In this document: positions 51,701 to 64,000 of the stretch, one piece after another
Numbering within the stretch: the stretch's first letter is position 1
How the letters are laid out: the number at the start of each line of letters is the position of its first letter
Source: Conus ventricosus
Taxonomy: Eukaryota > Mollusca > Gastropoda > Neogastropoda > Conidae
DNA: 64,000 nucleotides
Direction of reading: 5' to 3'
Assembly (NCBI GenBank): GCA_018398815.1
Contig: CM031616.1
Span: 71,924,325 to 71,988,324, forward strand
Translations under genes and position numbers: made by a program
Notes under the pieces: generated by a model
What the model was told of the DNA's origin: nothing
Seen by the model: only the letters and a program-made list of their open reading frames with translations
The model's database searches: none

Positions 51701-54700
51701 GGGGCCCCCCCACCAAGATCACATGCAGACAGCGTCACAGCGGGGTTTAGGGCAGGTCGGCGCATCACACCCGGGGGAAAAGCGTCAAAACGCTTTTTTA
51801 CAGGGCGGGCGGCATCACACCCTGGTCAATGCAGCAGCCCACAGGGCCTTTAGGAAAGGGCGGGTGTACACCCGTGATAAAAGCCTACAGCGGGTTTGGG
51901 AAGGGGCGGGCGGATCCACCCCGGATCAATTCAGACAGCGCTCACGCGGTTTTTGGACAGGTGGGCGGCAAACCCTGGATAAGCAGACAGCGCTCACAGC
52001 GGTTTAGGACAGGTCGGGGGGCATCACACCTGGGCACATGCAGACAGCGTACGCGGCTTTTTGGGGAAGGGCGGGGGGCATCACCGCTGGATCACTGCAG
52101 ACAGCGCTCACACGGCCCTTTGGACAGGTCGGGGGGGGTAAAACCCCTGGATCACTCGACAGCGCCACAGCGGGTTTGGAGGGGGCGGGATCACACCCCG
52201 ATCCATGCAGCGGGGTCACAGGGTTTGGAAAGGTCGGGCGGGATCACACCCGGTCACGCAGACGGCGCTCCGGGCTTTAGGACAGGTGGGCGGCACACCC
52301 CTGGATCACATCAACGGGGCTCACAGCGGCTTTAGGACAGGTGGGGGGGCGTCAACCCGGATCCATGAGGGCTCACAGCGGCTTTAGGGGCAGGTCGGGG
52401 GGCAAAACCCCCCGGATCACAGCAGACGGCGCTCCAGCGGCTTTAGGGAAGGTCGGGCCATCACACCCCGGATCACATGCAGACGGGGCTCACAGCGGCT
52501 TTTTGGACAGGTGGGGGGCATCACCCTGGGGCACATCAGACGGCGCTAACGCGGCTTTAGGACAGGTTTGGGGGGGCATCACCCCTGGATACATGCGATG
52601 CGCTACGGGCTTTAGGACAGGTCGGGCGGGGCCCCACACCCTGGTCAATCGCAGCGCTACAGCGGCTTTTGGACAAGTCGGGCGGATCACACCCTGGATC
52701 ACGCAGACAGCGCCAAAAGCGGGTTTAGGCAAATGGGCGGATCACACCCCTTTTACATGAGACAGCGCTACAGGGCTTTAGGACAGGTGGGGGGAACACA
52801 CCCCCGGATCACATGCAAAGCGCTCACAGCGGCTTTAGGACAGGTCGGCCATCACACCTGGTCACGCAGACACGTCACAGCGGCTTTGGGCGGTCCCGGC
52901 TTTACACCCTGGATCACAGAGACGCGCTCACAGCGGCTTTTTGGACAGGTCGGCTGTCATCCACCCGGTAAAAGCGTCACAGCGGGCTTTAGGAAGGGGG
53001 GGCTGTCATCAACCCCTAGATAACAGCGCTTACCGCGGCTTTTGGACAGGTTTGGCGGCATCACAAACCCGGTAACGCAACAGGGCTTTTGGACAGGTCG
53101 GCGGCATCACACCCCAGATAACGCGACGCGGCTTTAGGACAGGTCGCGGCTCAACCCTGGAAAAAGCGCTCACAGCCTTTTGGGCAGGTCGGCGGCTCCC
53201 CACCCGGTAACAGGCCACAGCGGTTTAGGGGCAGGTCGGGGGCATCACCTTTGGTCAATGCAGACAGCGCTCACGCGGCTTTAGGACAGGCGCGGCATCA
53301 CACCCGGATCACATGCGACACGCTCCAAACGGCTTGGACAGGTCGGGCGGCATCACCCCCTGGGTACATGAGACAGCGTCCAGGGCTTTTTGGACAGGCG
53401 GCGGCATACACCCTGGTCACATCGACAGCGCTCACAGCGGCTTTTGGACGGGCGGGCGCATAACCCTGGATCACATGCGACAGCCTCACGCGGGTTTAGG
53501 CAGGTCGGGGGCATAACACCCCCGGATACATGCAACGCGCTCACAGGGGTTTAGGACAGGCGGGGCATCACCCCCTGGATCACTGCAGACGCCTCACAGC
53601 GGCTTTTGGACAGGTCGGGCGCCACCCCTGGTAACAGCGTCACCGGGGTTTAGGGCGGTCGGGGGCCATCAACCCCGGTACTGCAGACCGCTCACACGGC
53701 TTTGGGGCGGCGGGGCATCACACCCTGGATGACATTCAGACAGCGCTCCAGCGCTTTTGGGAAGGGCGGGGGGGCCTACACCCTGAAACACATTTTAGAC
53801 AGCGCTCAAGCGGCTTTTTTGGACAGGTCGGCTGTATCACACCTGGGGGAACCGCTCACGCGTTTTGGGCATCGGGGGCCATCAACCCCGGTAACAGCGC
53901 TCACAGGGCTTTAGACAGGGGGCGGGATCACACCCGGATCACATGCGACAGCGCTCACAGCGGGTTTGGACAGGTCAGGCGGCATACACCCAGTCCAGCA
54001 GACAGCGCTCACAGGGCTTTTGGGCAGGTCGGCTGTATCACACCCCCGGAAACAGGCTCACAGCGGCTTTTTGGGGGAGGGCGGGCGGCATCAACCCCGG
54101 ATCACATGCGACAGCGCTACGCGGTTTAGGGCACGGCTGTCATCCAGGAAAAAACAGCGACGCGGCTTTAGGGGCAGGTCGGGGGGGCATCACCCCCTGG
54201 GTCACATTTCAACACCCACAGGGGGTTTTGGGGGTCGGGCGGCAAACACCCCCATCCTGCAGACGCGCCACACGGCTTTTTGAAAAAGGCGGGGGGCACA
54301 CACCCGGGGTCACATGCAAAGCGTCACAGCGGGTTTTGGACAGGTCGGGCGGCACCACCCCCGGATCACATGCAGACGCGCCACAGCGGTTTTGAACAGG
54401 TCGGGCGGCATACACCCCCGGGTACATCAACAGCCTCACAGCGGCTTTAGGGAAAGGGCAGCGGCCCCACCGCTGGATCACATGCAGACAGCGCCACAGG
54501 GCTTTTGGACAGGTCGGGGGCATCAACCCTGGATCACATGCAGACACGCTCACAGCGGGTTTAGGACAGGTCGGGGGGGGGCCCTCAACCCTGGATACAT
54601 GCAGCGCGCCACAGCGGCTTTTGGGGAAGGTCGGCGGCATCACACCCCGGATCACTGCAGACGGCCCCAGCGGGTTTAGGACAGGGCGGGCCCCTCACAC

Positions 54701-56240
54701 CCTGGATCACATCAGACGGCCCACAGCGGCTTTTGGACAGGTCGGGCGGCATCACCCCTGGATCACAGCAGACGGCGCTCACAGCGGCTTTAGGACAGGT
54801 GGGGCCCGGATCACACCCCTGGATCACATGCAGACAGCCGCTCCAGGGGGTTTTTTTCCGACGGTTCGGGGGGCATCACACCCGGTCACATGCGCCCGCG
54901 CTCCCAGGCCGGCTTTGGGGCAAGGTGGGCGGGCCAATCACCCCCTTGGTTCCATGAGACAGCGCTCAACCCTTTTGGGACAATTCGGGCGGCATCACCC
55001 TGGTAAAATGCAGCCCAGCCTCACAGCGGCTTTAGGCCCAAGTCGGGGGGGCACACACCCGGGGACAAGGGAGCCAGCGCTCACAGGGGCTTTAGGAAAG
55101 GTGGGGCGGCATCCCCCCCCCCCCCCCCCCCCCATTTGGAAATCACTGCGGGCAGCGCTACGGCGGCTTTGGGGAAAAGGTGGGGCCCGGACCCCACCCT
55201 GGATCACATGCGACAGCGCTCACAGCGGCTTTGGGAAAGGGGTCGGGGGGCCTCACACCCTGGATCACATGCAGACAGCCCCTTCACGGGCGGTTTTTGG
55301 GGACGGGTTTCGGCTGTCATCACACCCGGTTTTAACAGCGTTTACAGGGGCCTTTAGGAGAGGTCGGTTTGTCACCCACACCCTGGATAAACAGCGCTCA
55401 CAGCGGCTTTAGGAGGGGGTCAGCTGTCATCACCCCCTTTAGAAAAACACGCTTCCCAGCGGCTTTTTGGGACGGGGTTTTCGGGGGGCAAAAACCCCCG
55501 GGGATAACAGCGTCCAGCGGCTTTTAGGACAGGCCCGGCGGCATCACACCCTGGTTAAGCGGCTCCCCAGGGGGTTTGGGGGACAGGTCGGCGGATCACC
55601 CCCGGGATAACAGCGCCCCACAGGGGTTTTAGGAAGGTCGGCGGCATCACACCCTGGAAAACAGCGCTAACACCCGGGCTTTAGGGGCGGCGGCGGAAAT
55701 CACACCCTGGTTTCACTTCCCGACACCCGCTCCAGCGACTTTAGGACGGTCGGCGGCATCACCCCCGGGGATCAAATGCGGGACGCGTCACAGCGGCTTT
55801 TTAGGAAAGGTCGGGGGGGACACCACCCTGGATACTTTTGCGGGACGCGTAAAGCGGCTTTGGGGAAAGGGGTCGGCGGCATCACCCCCCTGGACCCACA
55901 TGCAGCCCACCCGTCACAGCGGTTTTTTTGGGGGACAGGTCGGGAGGATCACACCCTGGTTTAAATGCGCCCAGGGCTCACAGCGGTTTTAGGAAAATTT
56001 AAACCCGGCCCACCCACACCTTGATCCCCATGCAGCAGGGCTACAGCGGCTTTTGGACAGGGGGCTGTCATCCCACCCGGATAACAGCGCTCACAGCGGC
56101 TTTAGGAAAAGGTGGGGCCCGGGATCACCCCCTGGTTACTTTGCAGACAGCGCTCACGCGGTTTAGGACAGGTGGGGGCCGGCATCACCCCTGGATCCAT
56201 GCAGCAGCGCTCACGCGGCTTTTTAGGACGGGTGGGGCCC
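48790..56240 (+). repeat. Satellite, about 60-bp unit, roughly 120 copies, very noisy
   Basis: Consensus parts are CACAGCGGCTTTAGGACAGG, TCGGGCGGCATCACACCCTG and GATCACATGCAGACAGCGCT. A shorter variant ends ...CCTGGATAACAGCGCT. Most units carry several one-base deletions or homopolymer changes, more than in any other repeat here. A MITE copy at 50879-51456 interrupts it. Reading frames across it are artefacts. Confidence 0.92.
50879..51456 (+). mobile_element. Non-autonomous DNA element (MITE-like), copy 2
   Basis: Diverged copy of 11385-11961, from CACGGCTGTT to AATAAAACTGT. Shared blocks include GGGGTGTTTTCTGCAGGC, TGTGTACAGCCGGTC and AGGTTTATTT. It lies inside the 60-bp satellite. It carries many small deletions, and no target duplication can be recognised. 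Confidence 0.85.
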
Positions 56241-57189
56241 CAGTGGAAACCCAAGGAGGTAGGAGGGGTGGGGGGATGGGGGGGACGGCGGGAGCACCCA
56301 CCCACCCTATCCGGGCGCGCGCTTCCTACTACGGCCCAGCCAAGACAGGGGGAAAGGGGAGCGATGTAAAAAACGAGCAAGTGCCCGGCTCTCCCATCGC
56401 TGTGGGATTTGTCCCGGCGATTCGCAACAGGTTTTTGTAAACAACGGGGGTATGTTGCAGGACGAAATTTTTTTCCCCCCCCATTTTCTTCTCTCTCTCT
56501 CTCCCCTCTCTCCTCTCTTCCCCTCTCTCTCTCTCCCCCTTCTCCCTCCCTCCCTCCCTCCCCCCCCTTTTTCCCTCTCTCCCCCCCTCTCCCCCTCTCC
56601 TCCCTCTTCCCCCCCTCCCCTTTCCCCCCCTCTTCTCTCCTTCATTTTATTTATTTTTTTTAAAAAACAAAAAAGGGGGGCCTGTCCTGGATGGGGGGGA
56701 TAAAACAGAAAAAAAATTGCACGTGCATCTGGTTTGGGTGGATTTTTTTGCGATTGAGGCGAGGGAACTTCTCCTGTGGGACCAACCCTTGTGGTTTTAG
56801 GGGCGGTTTTGGTTCGCTTGGTTTGGGTTTTTTTGGGGGTTCGTTGCCTCACTATTAAAAAAAACCCAACGCGGGCGAGAAGAAAGGGTGTGTGGGGTTT
56901 TGTGTTGGGGTGTGTGTGTGTGTGTGGTGTTTTGTTGTTGGGACTTGGGATGTAAGGGGAGGAGAGAAGGAGAGAATGAGGAGTGAGAGAAGAGGGAAAA
57001 GGAGGAGAGGGGAAAAAAGGGGGGGGGGGGGGAGGGGGGGTTGGGGGGCCGGGGGGGGAGGGGGAAAAGAGTGTTCCTGCCGGATGGGGATTTCAGGCAA
57101 TGCCAGTCTTCCAGCGTGCTGGATCATCCACAATCAAATTTATTCAATGACACACAGAGCGAAGAGAAAGGTCGGGGTCGTGAGGGAGG

Positions 57190-57253
<64 letters not shown>

Positions 57254-57305
57254 ACAGACAGACAGACAGACAGACAGAGGTAGGGAAGGAGGGAGGGACA
57301 GAGGG

Positions 57306-57376
<71 letters not shown>

Positions 57377-57420
57377 TGAGATAGAGATGAGAGGGAGGGT
57401 GAGAGAGAGAGATAGACAAT
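56241..57420. repeat. Low-complexity CT-, G- and GA-rich sequence
   Basis: CT-rich 56470-56650, G-rich 57010-57060, (GA)n at 57190-57250 and 57310-57372. Between them, 56660-56880 and 57070-57180 are non-repetitive but without any recognisable gene. Confidence 0.85.
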
Positions 57421-57538
57421 GACAATGACAATGACAAAAGTTTAATGAGCCAGGCCTTCTGCCCATGTCAAGGGGAGGGGTACAAAGGGAAATCATGTCA
57501 AGATACTATATTGCAAATAAATATGATTAACATCCATA

Positions 57539-60500
57539 CTAACCTGCAGACGAAATAGCAAGATTACGGATTTTAAATGCATCAGTTAGATATGCAGCCA
57601 GTCTGCACATACATTTAGTGTCACACATCAGTAACGATAACCTGAAAGAAGAAGGGTAATTGTAATACTTACAGGGAATGTATTTTTCTCTAACATTTGA
57701 GTATTTGGGACAGACGCATATAAAATGAAGTTCACTTTCTGGGACACTCTCACAAAATGGACAGTTAGTGGAGACATTATTAGAGTATCGGTACCGATGC
57801 GTTCGTAATGCTGAAACACCTAATCTAAATCTGATTAAGGTCTTTTTCAGTACACACTGTTTTAGGTCGAATAAGTATTGAGATGTACCAAACGATAGTT
57901 TGAAAGATGCATAAAATGTATACCGACTTTTATCTCTCACTGAGCCTCCCATCCTTGAATGAAACAATCGATTAGTCTTTGCTTGAATTCTCTGAGAAAA
58001 AGATGAATATTTTGAACACCTTGGTGTTCCCATACATGTCCGAATCCATATTTGTATAAAGTAAAGCATACGGTTAGAAACCCAATTGTTCTGATTGTTA
58101 TAGTGAAGAGCTAATAGCATTTTATAAGATTTTAAAGGCAGACGCTCATCAGACATTCTCAAAAGTTTCAACCAATATTTAACACATCTTGTATAAGTAT
58201 GAACATAAAGAGGATATCTACCACATTCACCATAGACCAGGACATTAGGTGTCTTAACGCTAACATTTAGCAATCTTTCAACGCAAAGAGGTGTACTTTT
58301 TCAATCAAATTCTGATTTGCAATCAATCCCCAAACTTCAGAGCCGTAAGTTATCATTGGTAGGATTTGACAATCAAATAATTTAAAGAACACTTTTGGAT
58401 GCTTTTCACCGAGGGACCACAACAGTTTTAAGATACATACAACTCCTCTCTTTGCTTTCGCAGCTCTATCTTCCATAGCGTAGGAGAAAGAGAGGGAAGG
58501 AGAAAAATGATACCAAGGTATTTATACTGATTGACCACTTCTAGCTTATTGCTACCAAAGAACCATTTTTCTCTCGCTGCAATGTAACCGCCTTTGCGAA
58601 AGACGACCACTTTAGTTTTATCTAAATTAACTGATAAATTCATTCTATGCGAGGCATCCTCAAAATATTCAGCTGTCGTTGCAGACCAATAACCGAGAAA
58701 GATAGTAACAGAACATCATCAGCAAAAAGTAGTATCAAAATTTCCATTAAATCTGGGGATAGCTTCACACCGTGTTTACCATTACGGGTTACATCAATTG
58801 CAAGTTCATTAATAAATAGCGAGAATAAAACTGGACTGCAGTTGTCTCCTTGTCTCAGGCCACGAGGACAGAAGAATGGTTCAGTGCACTGGTTGTTCAC
58901 TTTTACACTAGCTTTGACAGTTTCATACATGGCTTTGACAGCTTTGTACATTTTACCTCTGATTCCTTTCTTCTTTAATATCATCCAAAGGTACTGTCTG
59001 TTAACTAAGTCAAAGGCCTTTTTGAAATCAATAAAGGCAACGTATAGCTTGCTCCGATTGAGTAACTGCTTTTGAATTAGTGCCAGAAGGGTAAACATGT
59101 GATCAATTGCACTATGATTTCGTCTAAAACCAGCTTGAGATGAATCAATTAAATCATTATCTTCGACCCATTCAGTAAGTCTTTTATTAAGGATATAACT
59201 GTACAACTTACCTCCAATATCGAGCAAGGAAATACCCCTGTAATTGTCAGGACAATCAGGATCACCCTTTTTATACACAGGCAGAATGATAGACTGACAC
59301 CAACTTTTAGGAAAACTACCAGAATCAAACAGTTTATTGAAGTATTGAATTAAAAATGGAATGACTTCTTGAGATGAGTTTTTATAAAATTCACCACTTA
59401 ATCCATCGGGACCAGATGCTTTTCCATATTTCAAAGCTTTTATAGCATCCTCAATTTCCCATTGCTCTATCGCTCTGTCTAGTGGAGCACAGTCCAAGTT
59501 TGTGTCTACAGGCAAGTTAGTTTGAAACGTTTCTTCAAAATCTGGTAATTCAGTATCGTTAGATAGATCACTATTAAAAACCATCTTGAAATGATCAAAC
59601 CATTCACCAGAAGTGATCGAATTATGCTTTAATTCTTTAGATATAAGAACAGATTTAACAGTTCCCCAAAAACGTTTTAGGATCGCCACTACTATTCACA
59701 AGGGTATCTAGAATTGAGTGTTTATGTTCGGATCTCTTAACGCTAAGCAGATTTTTATACTGTCTCCTTGAAATCACATACATATATCTGTAATATATCA
59801 TTTGTAGCTTTTTACTATCATTGTCAACATCATTTTTTACAATACTGTTGCAAACTCTGTGAAATGTTCGTAAAGCTTTACGTACTTCACGTCTTTTTTC
59901 TGCACATACTCTGTCAAACCATGGCTTTTGTCTGAAACTATCTACCCTAAATGTCTTTAACATACTTTTTCCAGCCATCTTGAGACCACCAATGAATGAA
60001 GCTAATGATGCATCAATATCAAGATCTATTAAATTACTAGCATCTTGAATAGTTTCGTAACATCATTATCATTAAACATTGCACGATAATCATTTTTCTT
60101 TTCATTATTCCACACAAACTTAATAACTTTACTTGTCGTAGAATGGGTCGAGGTGGGTTTCAGTTCAATGGCCTTAGGTACTTCAAGAAACATCTCTACA
60201 GGCATATGTTTTGAGTCAGTTCTGGGAATAACGTTTAAATATGAACCCGCATGAAACATACATTCAGATACAATAAAGTAATCAATAACACTACATCCAT
60301 TATAGGCAATGTAAGTGAAGTTTCCCCCCTCATCACCCAAAACAAGTCCGTTCATGATAATCAGGTTATATTGATCACATATTTGAAGTAAATATTTACC
60401 AAATTCATTTGTAACACCATCCTTTGACTCCCTACGAAATCTTGTACACAGCTTTGAATCCTCTGTATTTTCACCAATAAAGTCGTCTATGGAAAATTCA

Positions 60501-61040
60501 GAAACACTACCATTGCCTGTTCTGGCATTCAAATCTCCAAAAACAATGAGAGGTAGTTCACCATATTCTTCAAATAAATCAGCGATACAGTTATCCAAAA
60601 AACATAAACCATTATCAATTTCAGTTTCAGCATAATAAACACTATTTGAAGGTGGGATATACAAACCAATCAAGAAACAGTCAGAATAAAAACCCGTTAG
60701 TAGTTTCGATATCTTGAGAACCAAGCAGTTGTCATATTCAATTGTGACATGTGTAATAAATCTAGTCAGCTTTTTCTTTACAAGAAGTGCAATTCCACCG
60801 GACAGTCTGGCGGTAACGGAATCAGAAACTTGAATACCAGGAGAAATATATACATCATGATAAGGAAACAAGTGACATGGGAAGGAAACTGAAAAAGTTT
60901 CAACGAAAAGAATGAAATCATAAACAGACACAAAAGAGCGAACCTCATGATCATATATTGTTGACATACCTTCCACGTTGTAAGTTAAGAACCGTAATGT
61001 TTTGGCATCTTTTAAAATGCCAGATTGTTGAGCCGTGGGG
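57539..61040 (-). CDS. LINE ORF2: APE endonuclease, reverse transcriptase, zinc finger (frameshifted)
   Basis: Begins near 61020 with LRFLTYNVEGM (endonuclease motif I). Further endonuclease motifs to 60029: ILFVETFS (Glu), LIVFGDLNARTG, SVIDYFIVSE and SKHMPV. RT region 59689-58640: KALKYGKASGPDGLSGEFY, NYRGISLLDIGGKLYSYILN, box A VAFIDFKKAFDLV and box C LILLFADDVLLL (FADD). The C-terminal part (58643-57539) includes VVVFRKGGYIA, YLGIIF and a Cys/His finger CPFCESVPESELHFICVCP. Frame changes occur near 60030, 59670, 58640, 58450 and 58270. The domain order is complete, so the parent copy was probably active. Confidence 0.9.
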
Positions 61041-61076
61041 TGATTTGAAACACAGGCAGGGCCGAATTCCTAGCTA

Positions 61077-62607
61077 CTAGAGGGGGCAGGGGCTGTACGA
61101 GGAGTGGTAGTGAATGTGTCTGTCAGGTGTGTTTGGCGACATTTTGGCTCTGCTTCGGGTTTGGGGTGGGTGGCATGGTGATTTGACTGGGGTTTCGTTT
61201 TCAAATGAAACTTGAGGAATGAAGTACGAACAGGCAGGGGACTGGTCACTAACTAAAGGAGACTGCTGGGACTGAAACAAGGGCTGAGAAAAGGACTGAC
61301 TTTCAACATCGTCGGAGTTCCAGGTATCCACAGGGTCTAGAACGGAGGAATGGTCGGCAGAAACAATTCCACTGGACAAGAAACCATTCAATTTGTCCGA
61401 TGTCACAGGCACAGTATGGGCAGGTGGACCAGCATGAGTATATACACTGTTTTGCGAACATGCACTGAGCGGTGGAGGAGCGCTGATCACACTGGAAGCC
61501 GTGGTGGTGCGGAGAATGAGGTGACACTTCTCTGGTAGACGGAAGGTTTATCAGCGAGTTTATCACTCACACTGTCCACTGAATCAGCTGCGAGGGTCTC
61601 CTGGCTGGCAAGGTCCAGGTCCTGTGGAACAGCAGCACCGTCACCAGAAGCGGAAGGAGCAGGACTTGGTGAAGCTGTCTGGCGAACACTGGCCTTGGTT
61701 CGCGGCGCTCTCTGAGGACGTGGCGTTGGGGCTGAAGAGGGAGGGCAGGACGCGGAGCGGGATGTCGGGCAAAGCGCAGCGCAAGAGGATCCGTCGTTCT
61801 GCTGAGCTGAGGCATGTGGACGTCTGAGGGCAGGAAAGGATTCCATATCAGAGGGAGGAGGTGGGCTGACAGATTGCCGCGGCTGGTTTTTCATTTCAGC
61901 GTGATGGCTTTGCGGAGAACGTCGTCTGCCAGTACGGTATCCATGGCGCTGCTCTCTTCTGTTGACGTCAACATGCAGGCGTCCGTTGCGAAAGAAGGCA
62001 CGTCGTCCTTCTTCCTTCTCACGTCTGATGACATTCTGCTGTCTATTCGTGAGATCGCCACCCACACGAATGTTCAGCGTATCCGCCAAGACCTTTCTGC
62101 TGTCCTTTTCACTTAGAACTGACAGTTTATCACCCCACCTGTGTAATTTCGCAATGAGGGGACGGGGGTAGGCAGAATGTTCTCTTTTCCGTCCCACACG
62201 ATGGGCCCGTTCAACATCATCCAGGGACCAAGTTTTGTAGGGGTAAAACCTGTTCAGAAGCTGAACAACCTTCCTGGCGCAATCAGAATAAGTTTCATTT
62301 TCTCCTCGTAGACGTTGAAAAATTTCACATTGTTTTGTCTGGAAAATGCTTCGAGCTTATCAATGTCATCGTCCACATTCTGACGTACTTCATCGAAGTA
62401 ATCCATCCAGTCTACGACTTGTTCATATCTGCTTTCAAGGAAAGCACATTTCTTTGTCAAGACATTCACGGCGTCATTTAATCGAGTTATATGTTCTTCC
62501 ATTTGTGTGAGGAGATCCGAATGTGTAGGTCCTGGGTTTGCTTCCACGTCCATGCACTGCAGCAAGAAACGGGCAAGAAAGACAATCCAAAAGAAGCTGT
62601 CACACAT
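61077..62607 (-). CDS. LINE ORF1 with N-terminal 2A peptide, coiled coil and RRM-like domain (frameshifted)
   Basis: Starts at the ATG at 62607 with a hydrophobic stretch (SFFWIVFLARFLLQCM) followed by the 2A ribosome-skipping motif DVEANPGP at residues 20-27 (62527-62550). A coiled coil follows (LLTQMEEHITRLNDAVNVLT), then LEAFSRQNNVKFFNVYEE, typical of the start of the ORF1 RRM. After a shift near 62254-62197 the frame resumes with the C-terminal domain: LADTLNIRVGGDLTNRQQNV, then KEEGRRAFFRNGRLHV. A Pro/Ser-rich tail crosses another shift at 61487 and ends at 61077. Expected roles are RNA binding and chaperone activity. Confidence 0.87.
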
Positions 62608-62976
62608 CCGAATCTTGCCTCCGCACGAGGTAGTGCGTCGCGAGAAAACCAGCAGAACGAGAAATACAGCGATGCATAGTCCGTGCGAATGTTGTGCTGT
62701 CCTCTGCTGTGCATGTCAAAGCCACGGGAAGAAGTCGTATTCCCGTGACCTTTGACACACAGTGGTTGAGTCTCTTCAATGTCCGAGCCAAAACATTCAA
62801 GTGAAACACACCACAGCGAGAACGAAACTCCATGAAACTTGCAGGCATGATGGATGGTACCAAGAGCACCAATCTTGCAAATTTCTGAAGCTTGAAATAT
62901 AACAAAACTCGAATAATTAGCAGTTAATTGCAGACACCCAACAAAGTGCGACCGCCTCGAACATGAACATGAACTC

Positions 62977-63075
62977 ACTCCAGAGAGAGATAGAGAGAGA
63001 GAGAGAGAGGGGGGGGGTAGAAAGAGAAAGAGAGAACGGAGGGAGGGAGAGAGAGAGTGGTGGGGAGAGAGGGAG

Positions 63076-63142
<67 letters not shown>

Positions 63143-63145
63143 TTT
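62977..63145 (+). repeat. (GA)n microsatellite
   Basis: GA-rich tract upstream (on the minus strand) of the LINE 5' end, with interspersed GGGAGGG. Confidence 0.95.
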
Positions 63146-63486
63146 GACACTTTTAATTCAGGCATACTCTCATTACTAAACTGGTCTTGTAGCCAACAAA
63201 GGGGATGAAATCACGCTACTAAAGATATGCCGAAAATTCCCCTGTAACACATCAACGTATACTAAACAAAACGGAACATTCTCACTCACACATACACCTG
63301 GCAAGAAAATATTCGTCATACTTGGGGAAAAAAAGAAAAAATGAAAAAAGAAACTGAATTCAAACTGAATGGCAAACCCTCAGTCTGTTGATGAAAGACA
63401 CCGAGCAACAGCCAGGATCAGAAACATGAAGATTCAGCGTGCAAAACAAACCGGACGGATTTAAGTCAAAACTACATGACATCAGT
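63146..63486. other. No feature recognised
   Basis: About 340 bp of non-repetitive sequence without a recognisable reading frame. Confidence 0.5.
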
Positions 63487-63499
63487 CTGTTATTTGGAA

Positions 63500-63588
63500 A
63501 CACACACACACACACGCGCGCGCACACACAGACACATACGTAAGCGCGCCCACACATGCACAAACACACACGACGCGCGCGCGCGCAT

Positions 63589-63654
<66 letters not shown>

Positions 63655-63675
63655 GCACGCACGCACGCACACACA
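63500..63675 (+). repeat. (CA)n microsatellite with GC interruptions
   Basis: CACACACACACGCGCGCGCA-type sequence, with an uninterrupted (CA)n run at about 63591-63650. Confidence 0.95.
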
Positions 63676-63942
63676 GAAAGAAAAACTCTTCCGTCCAACT
63701 TCCTCCCAAATGTATTGTGTAACATTCATTGTTGATCGTAGACATAACACTTTTCTGTTGGAAAAAAACATTTTTGGAACGAGAGGTACATACCAGTTGT
63801 GCCATTCCTTATACACACTCTATTTTAAAGAGTGCAATGTTTTCGTTAATAACGTGAAGTCATCTTTACATTCCGAAATAAATTGTTCGTGTTGTTTCCC
63901 TGGCACGGCCATACAAATCCTAACCCACTGATATAATTGCCC

Positions 63943-63946
63943 GAGA

Positions 63947-64000
<54 letters not shown>
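63943..64000 (+). repeat. (GA)n microsatellite at the window edge
   Basis: GAGAGAGAGA to the end of the window. Confidence 0.95.

Larger units (their letters stand above)
57415..62960 (-). mobile_element. L2/CR1/Crack-type LINE, nearly full length
   Basis: Minus-strand non-LTR retrotransposon with a 5' UTR (upstream of 62607), ORF1 (62607 to 61077), ORF2 (about 61020 to 57539) and a 3' end with (ATTGTC)n tail repeats (57415-57438 on the + strand: GACAATGACAATGACAATGA). ORF1 has an N-terminal 2A motif. Several one-base frameshifts interrupt both ORFs. Terminal hexamer repeats instead of poly-A, and a 2A in ORF1, fit the CR1/L2/Crack group; the exact clade is not resolved. Confidence 0.88.

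Noticed and set aside
48790..56440. Long Gly/Arg/His-rich frames up to 263 residues
   Set aside because: Translations of the 60-bp satellite.
57190..57372. Possible regulatory GAGA-element cluster near the LINE 3' end
   Set aside because: Pure (GA)n microsatellite without other promoter features.

Overview
This is a eukaryotic, intron-rich, repeat-dominated window, most likely from a mollusc (probably a gastropod). The grounds are the tRNA-derived SINEs, the hAT, Tigger and LINE content, and a LINE ORF1 carrying a 2A peptide of the kind known from marine invertebrates. The species call is inference. Recurrent one-base indels next to homopolymers, a 100-N gap and noisy satellites suggest a lightly polished long-read assembly.

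The only host gene I can support is APIP (methylthioribulose-1-phosphate dehydratase, the MtnB step of methionine salvage) on the + strand. Five exons are visible: 7712-7877, 14234-14354, 25813-25886, 28062-28167 and 37642 to about 37867. Phases agree at every junction once three one-base indels are allowed for. The 5' exons lie outside the window. All APIP introns are packed with transposons and satellites.

Layout. 1-7711: an interspersed repeat, then an I/Jockey-like LINE (2932-6600) cut off inside its reverse transcriptase and set in a 43-bp minisatellite. 8256-9655: a 47-bp minisatellite. 10206-14277: a satellite of about 78 bp whose unit is a copy of the APIP intron/exon junction, interrupted by a 577-bp MITE-like element. 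14545-18766: a Tigger/pogo transposon with transposase and an OTU-protease ORF. 18767-24402: degenerate minisatellites and three hAT-type elements. 26665-29640: two further hAT-type elements. 29980-35250: GC-rich and roughly 120-bp satellites that switch strand, plus an assembly gap. 36192-40539: two tRNA SINEs and another hAT-type element with a 6-bp target duplication. 40995-46063: a decayed virus-like element (packaging ATPase, capsid-like and structural-type ORFs). 46880-57420: a 42-bp minisatellite, simple repeats and a 7.4-kb, 60-bp satellite containing a second copy of the MITE. 57415-62960 (minus): a nearly complete LINE of L2/CR1/Crack type with a 2A motif in ORF1. 63-64 kb: microsatellites.

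The most unusual observation is the amplification of the APIP splice acceptor plus the exon segment encoding the zinc-binding HxH motif into about 45 tandem copies directly upstream of the genuine exon. Each copy is a potential decoy acceptor with an in-frame stop. No operon-like system is present; apart from APIP, the genes belong to separate selfish elements.
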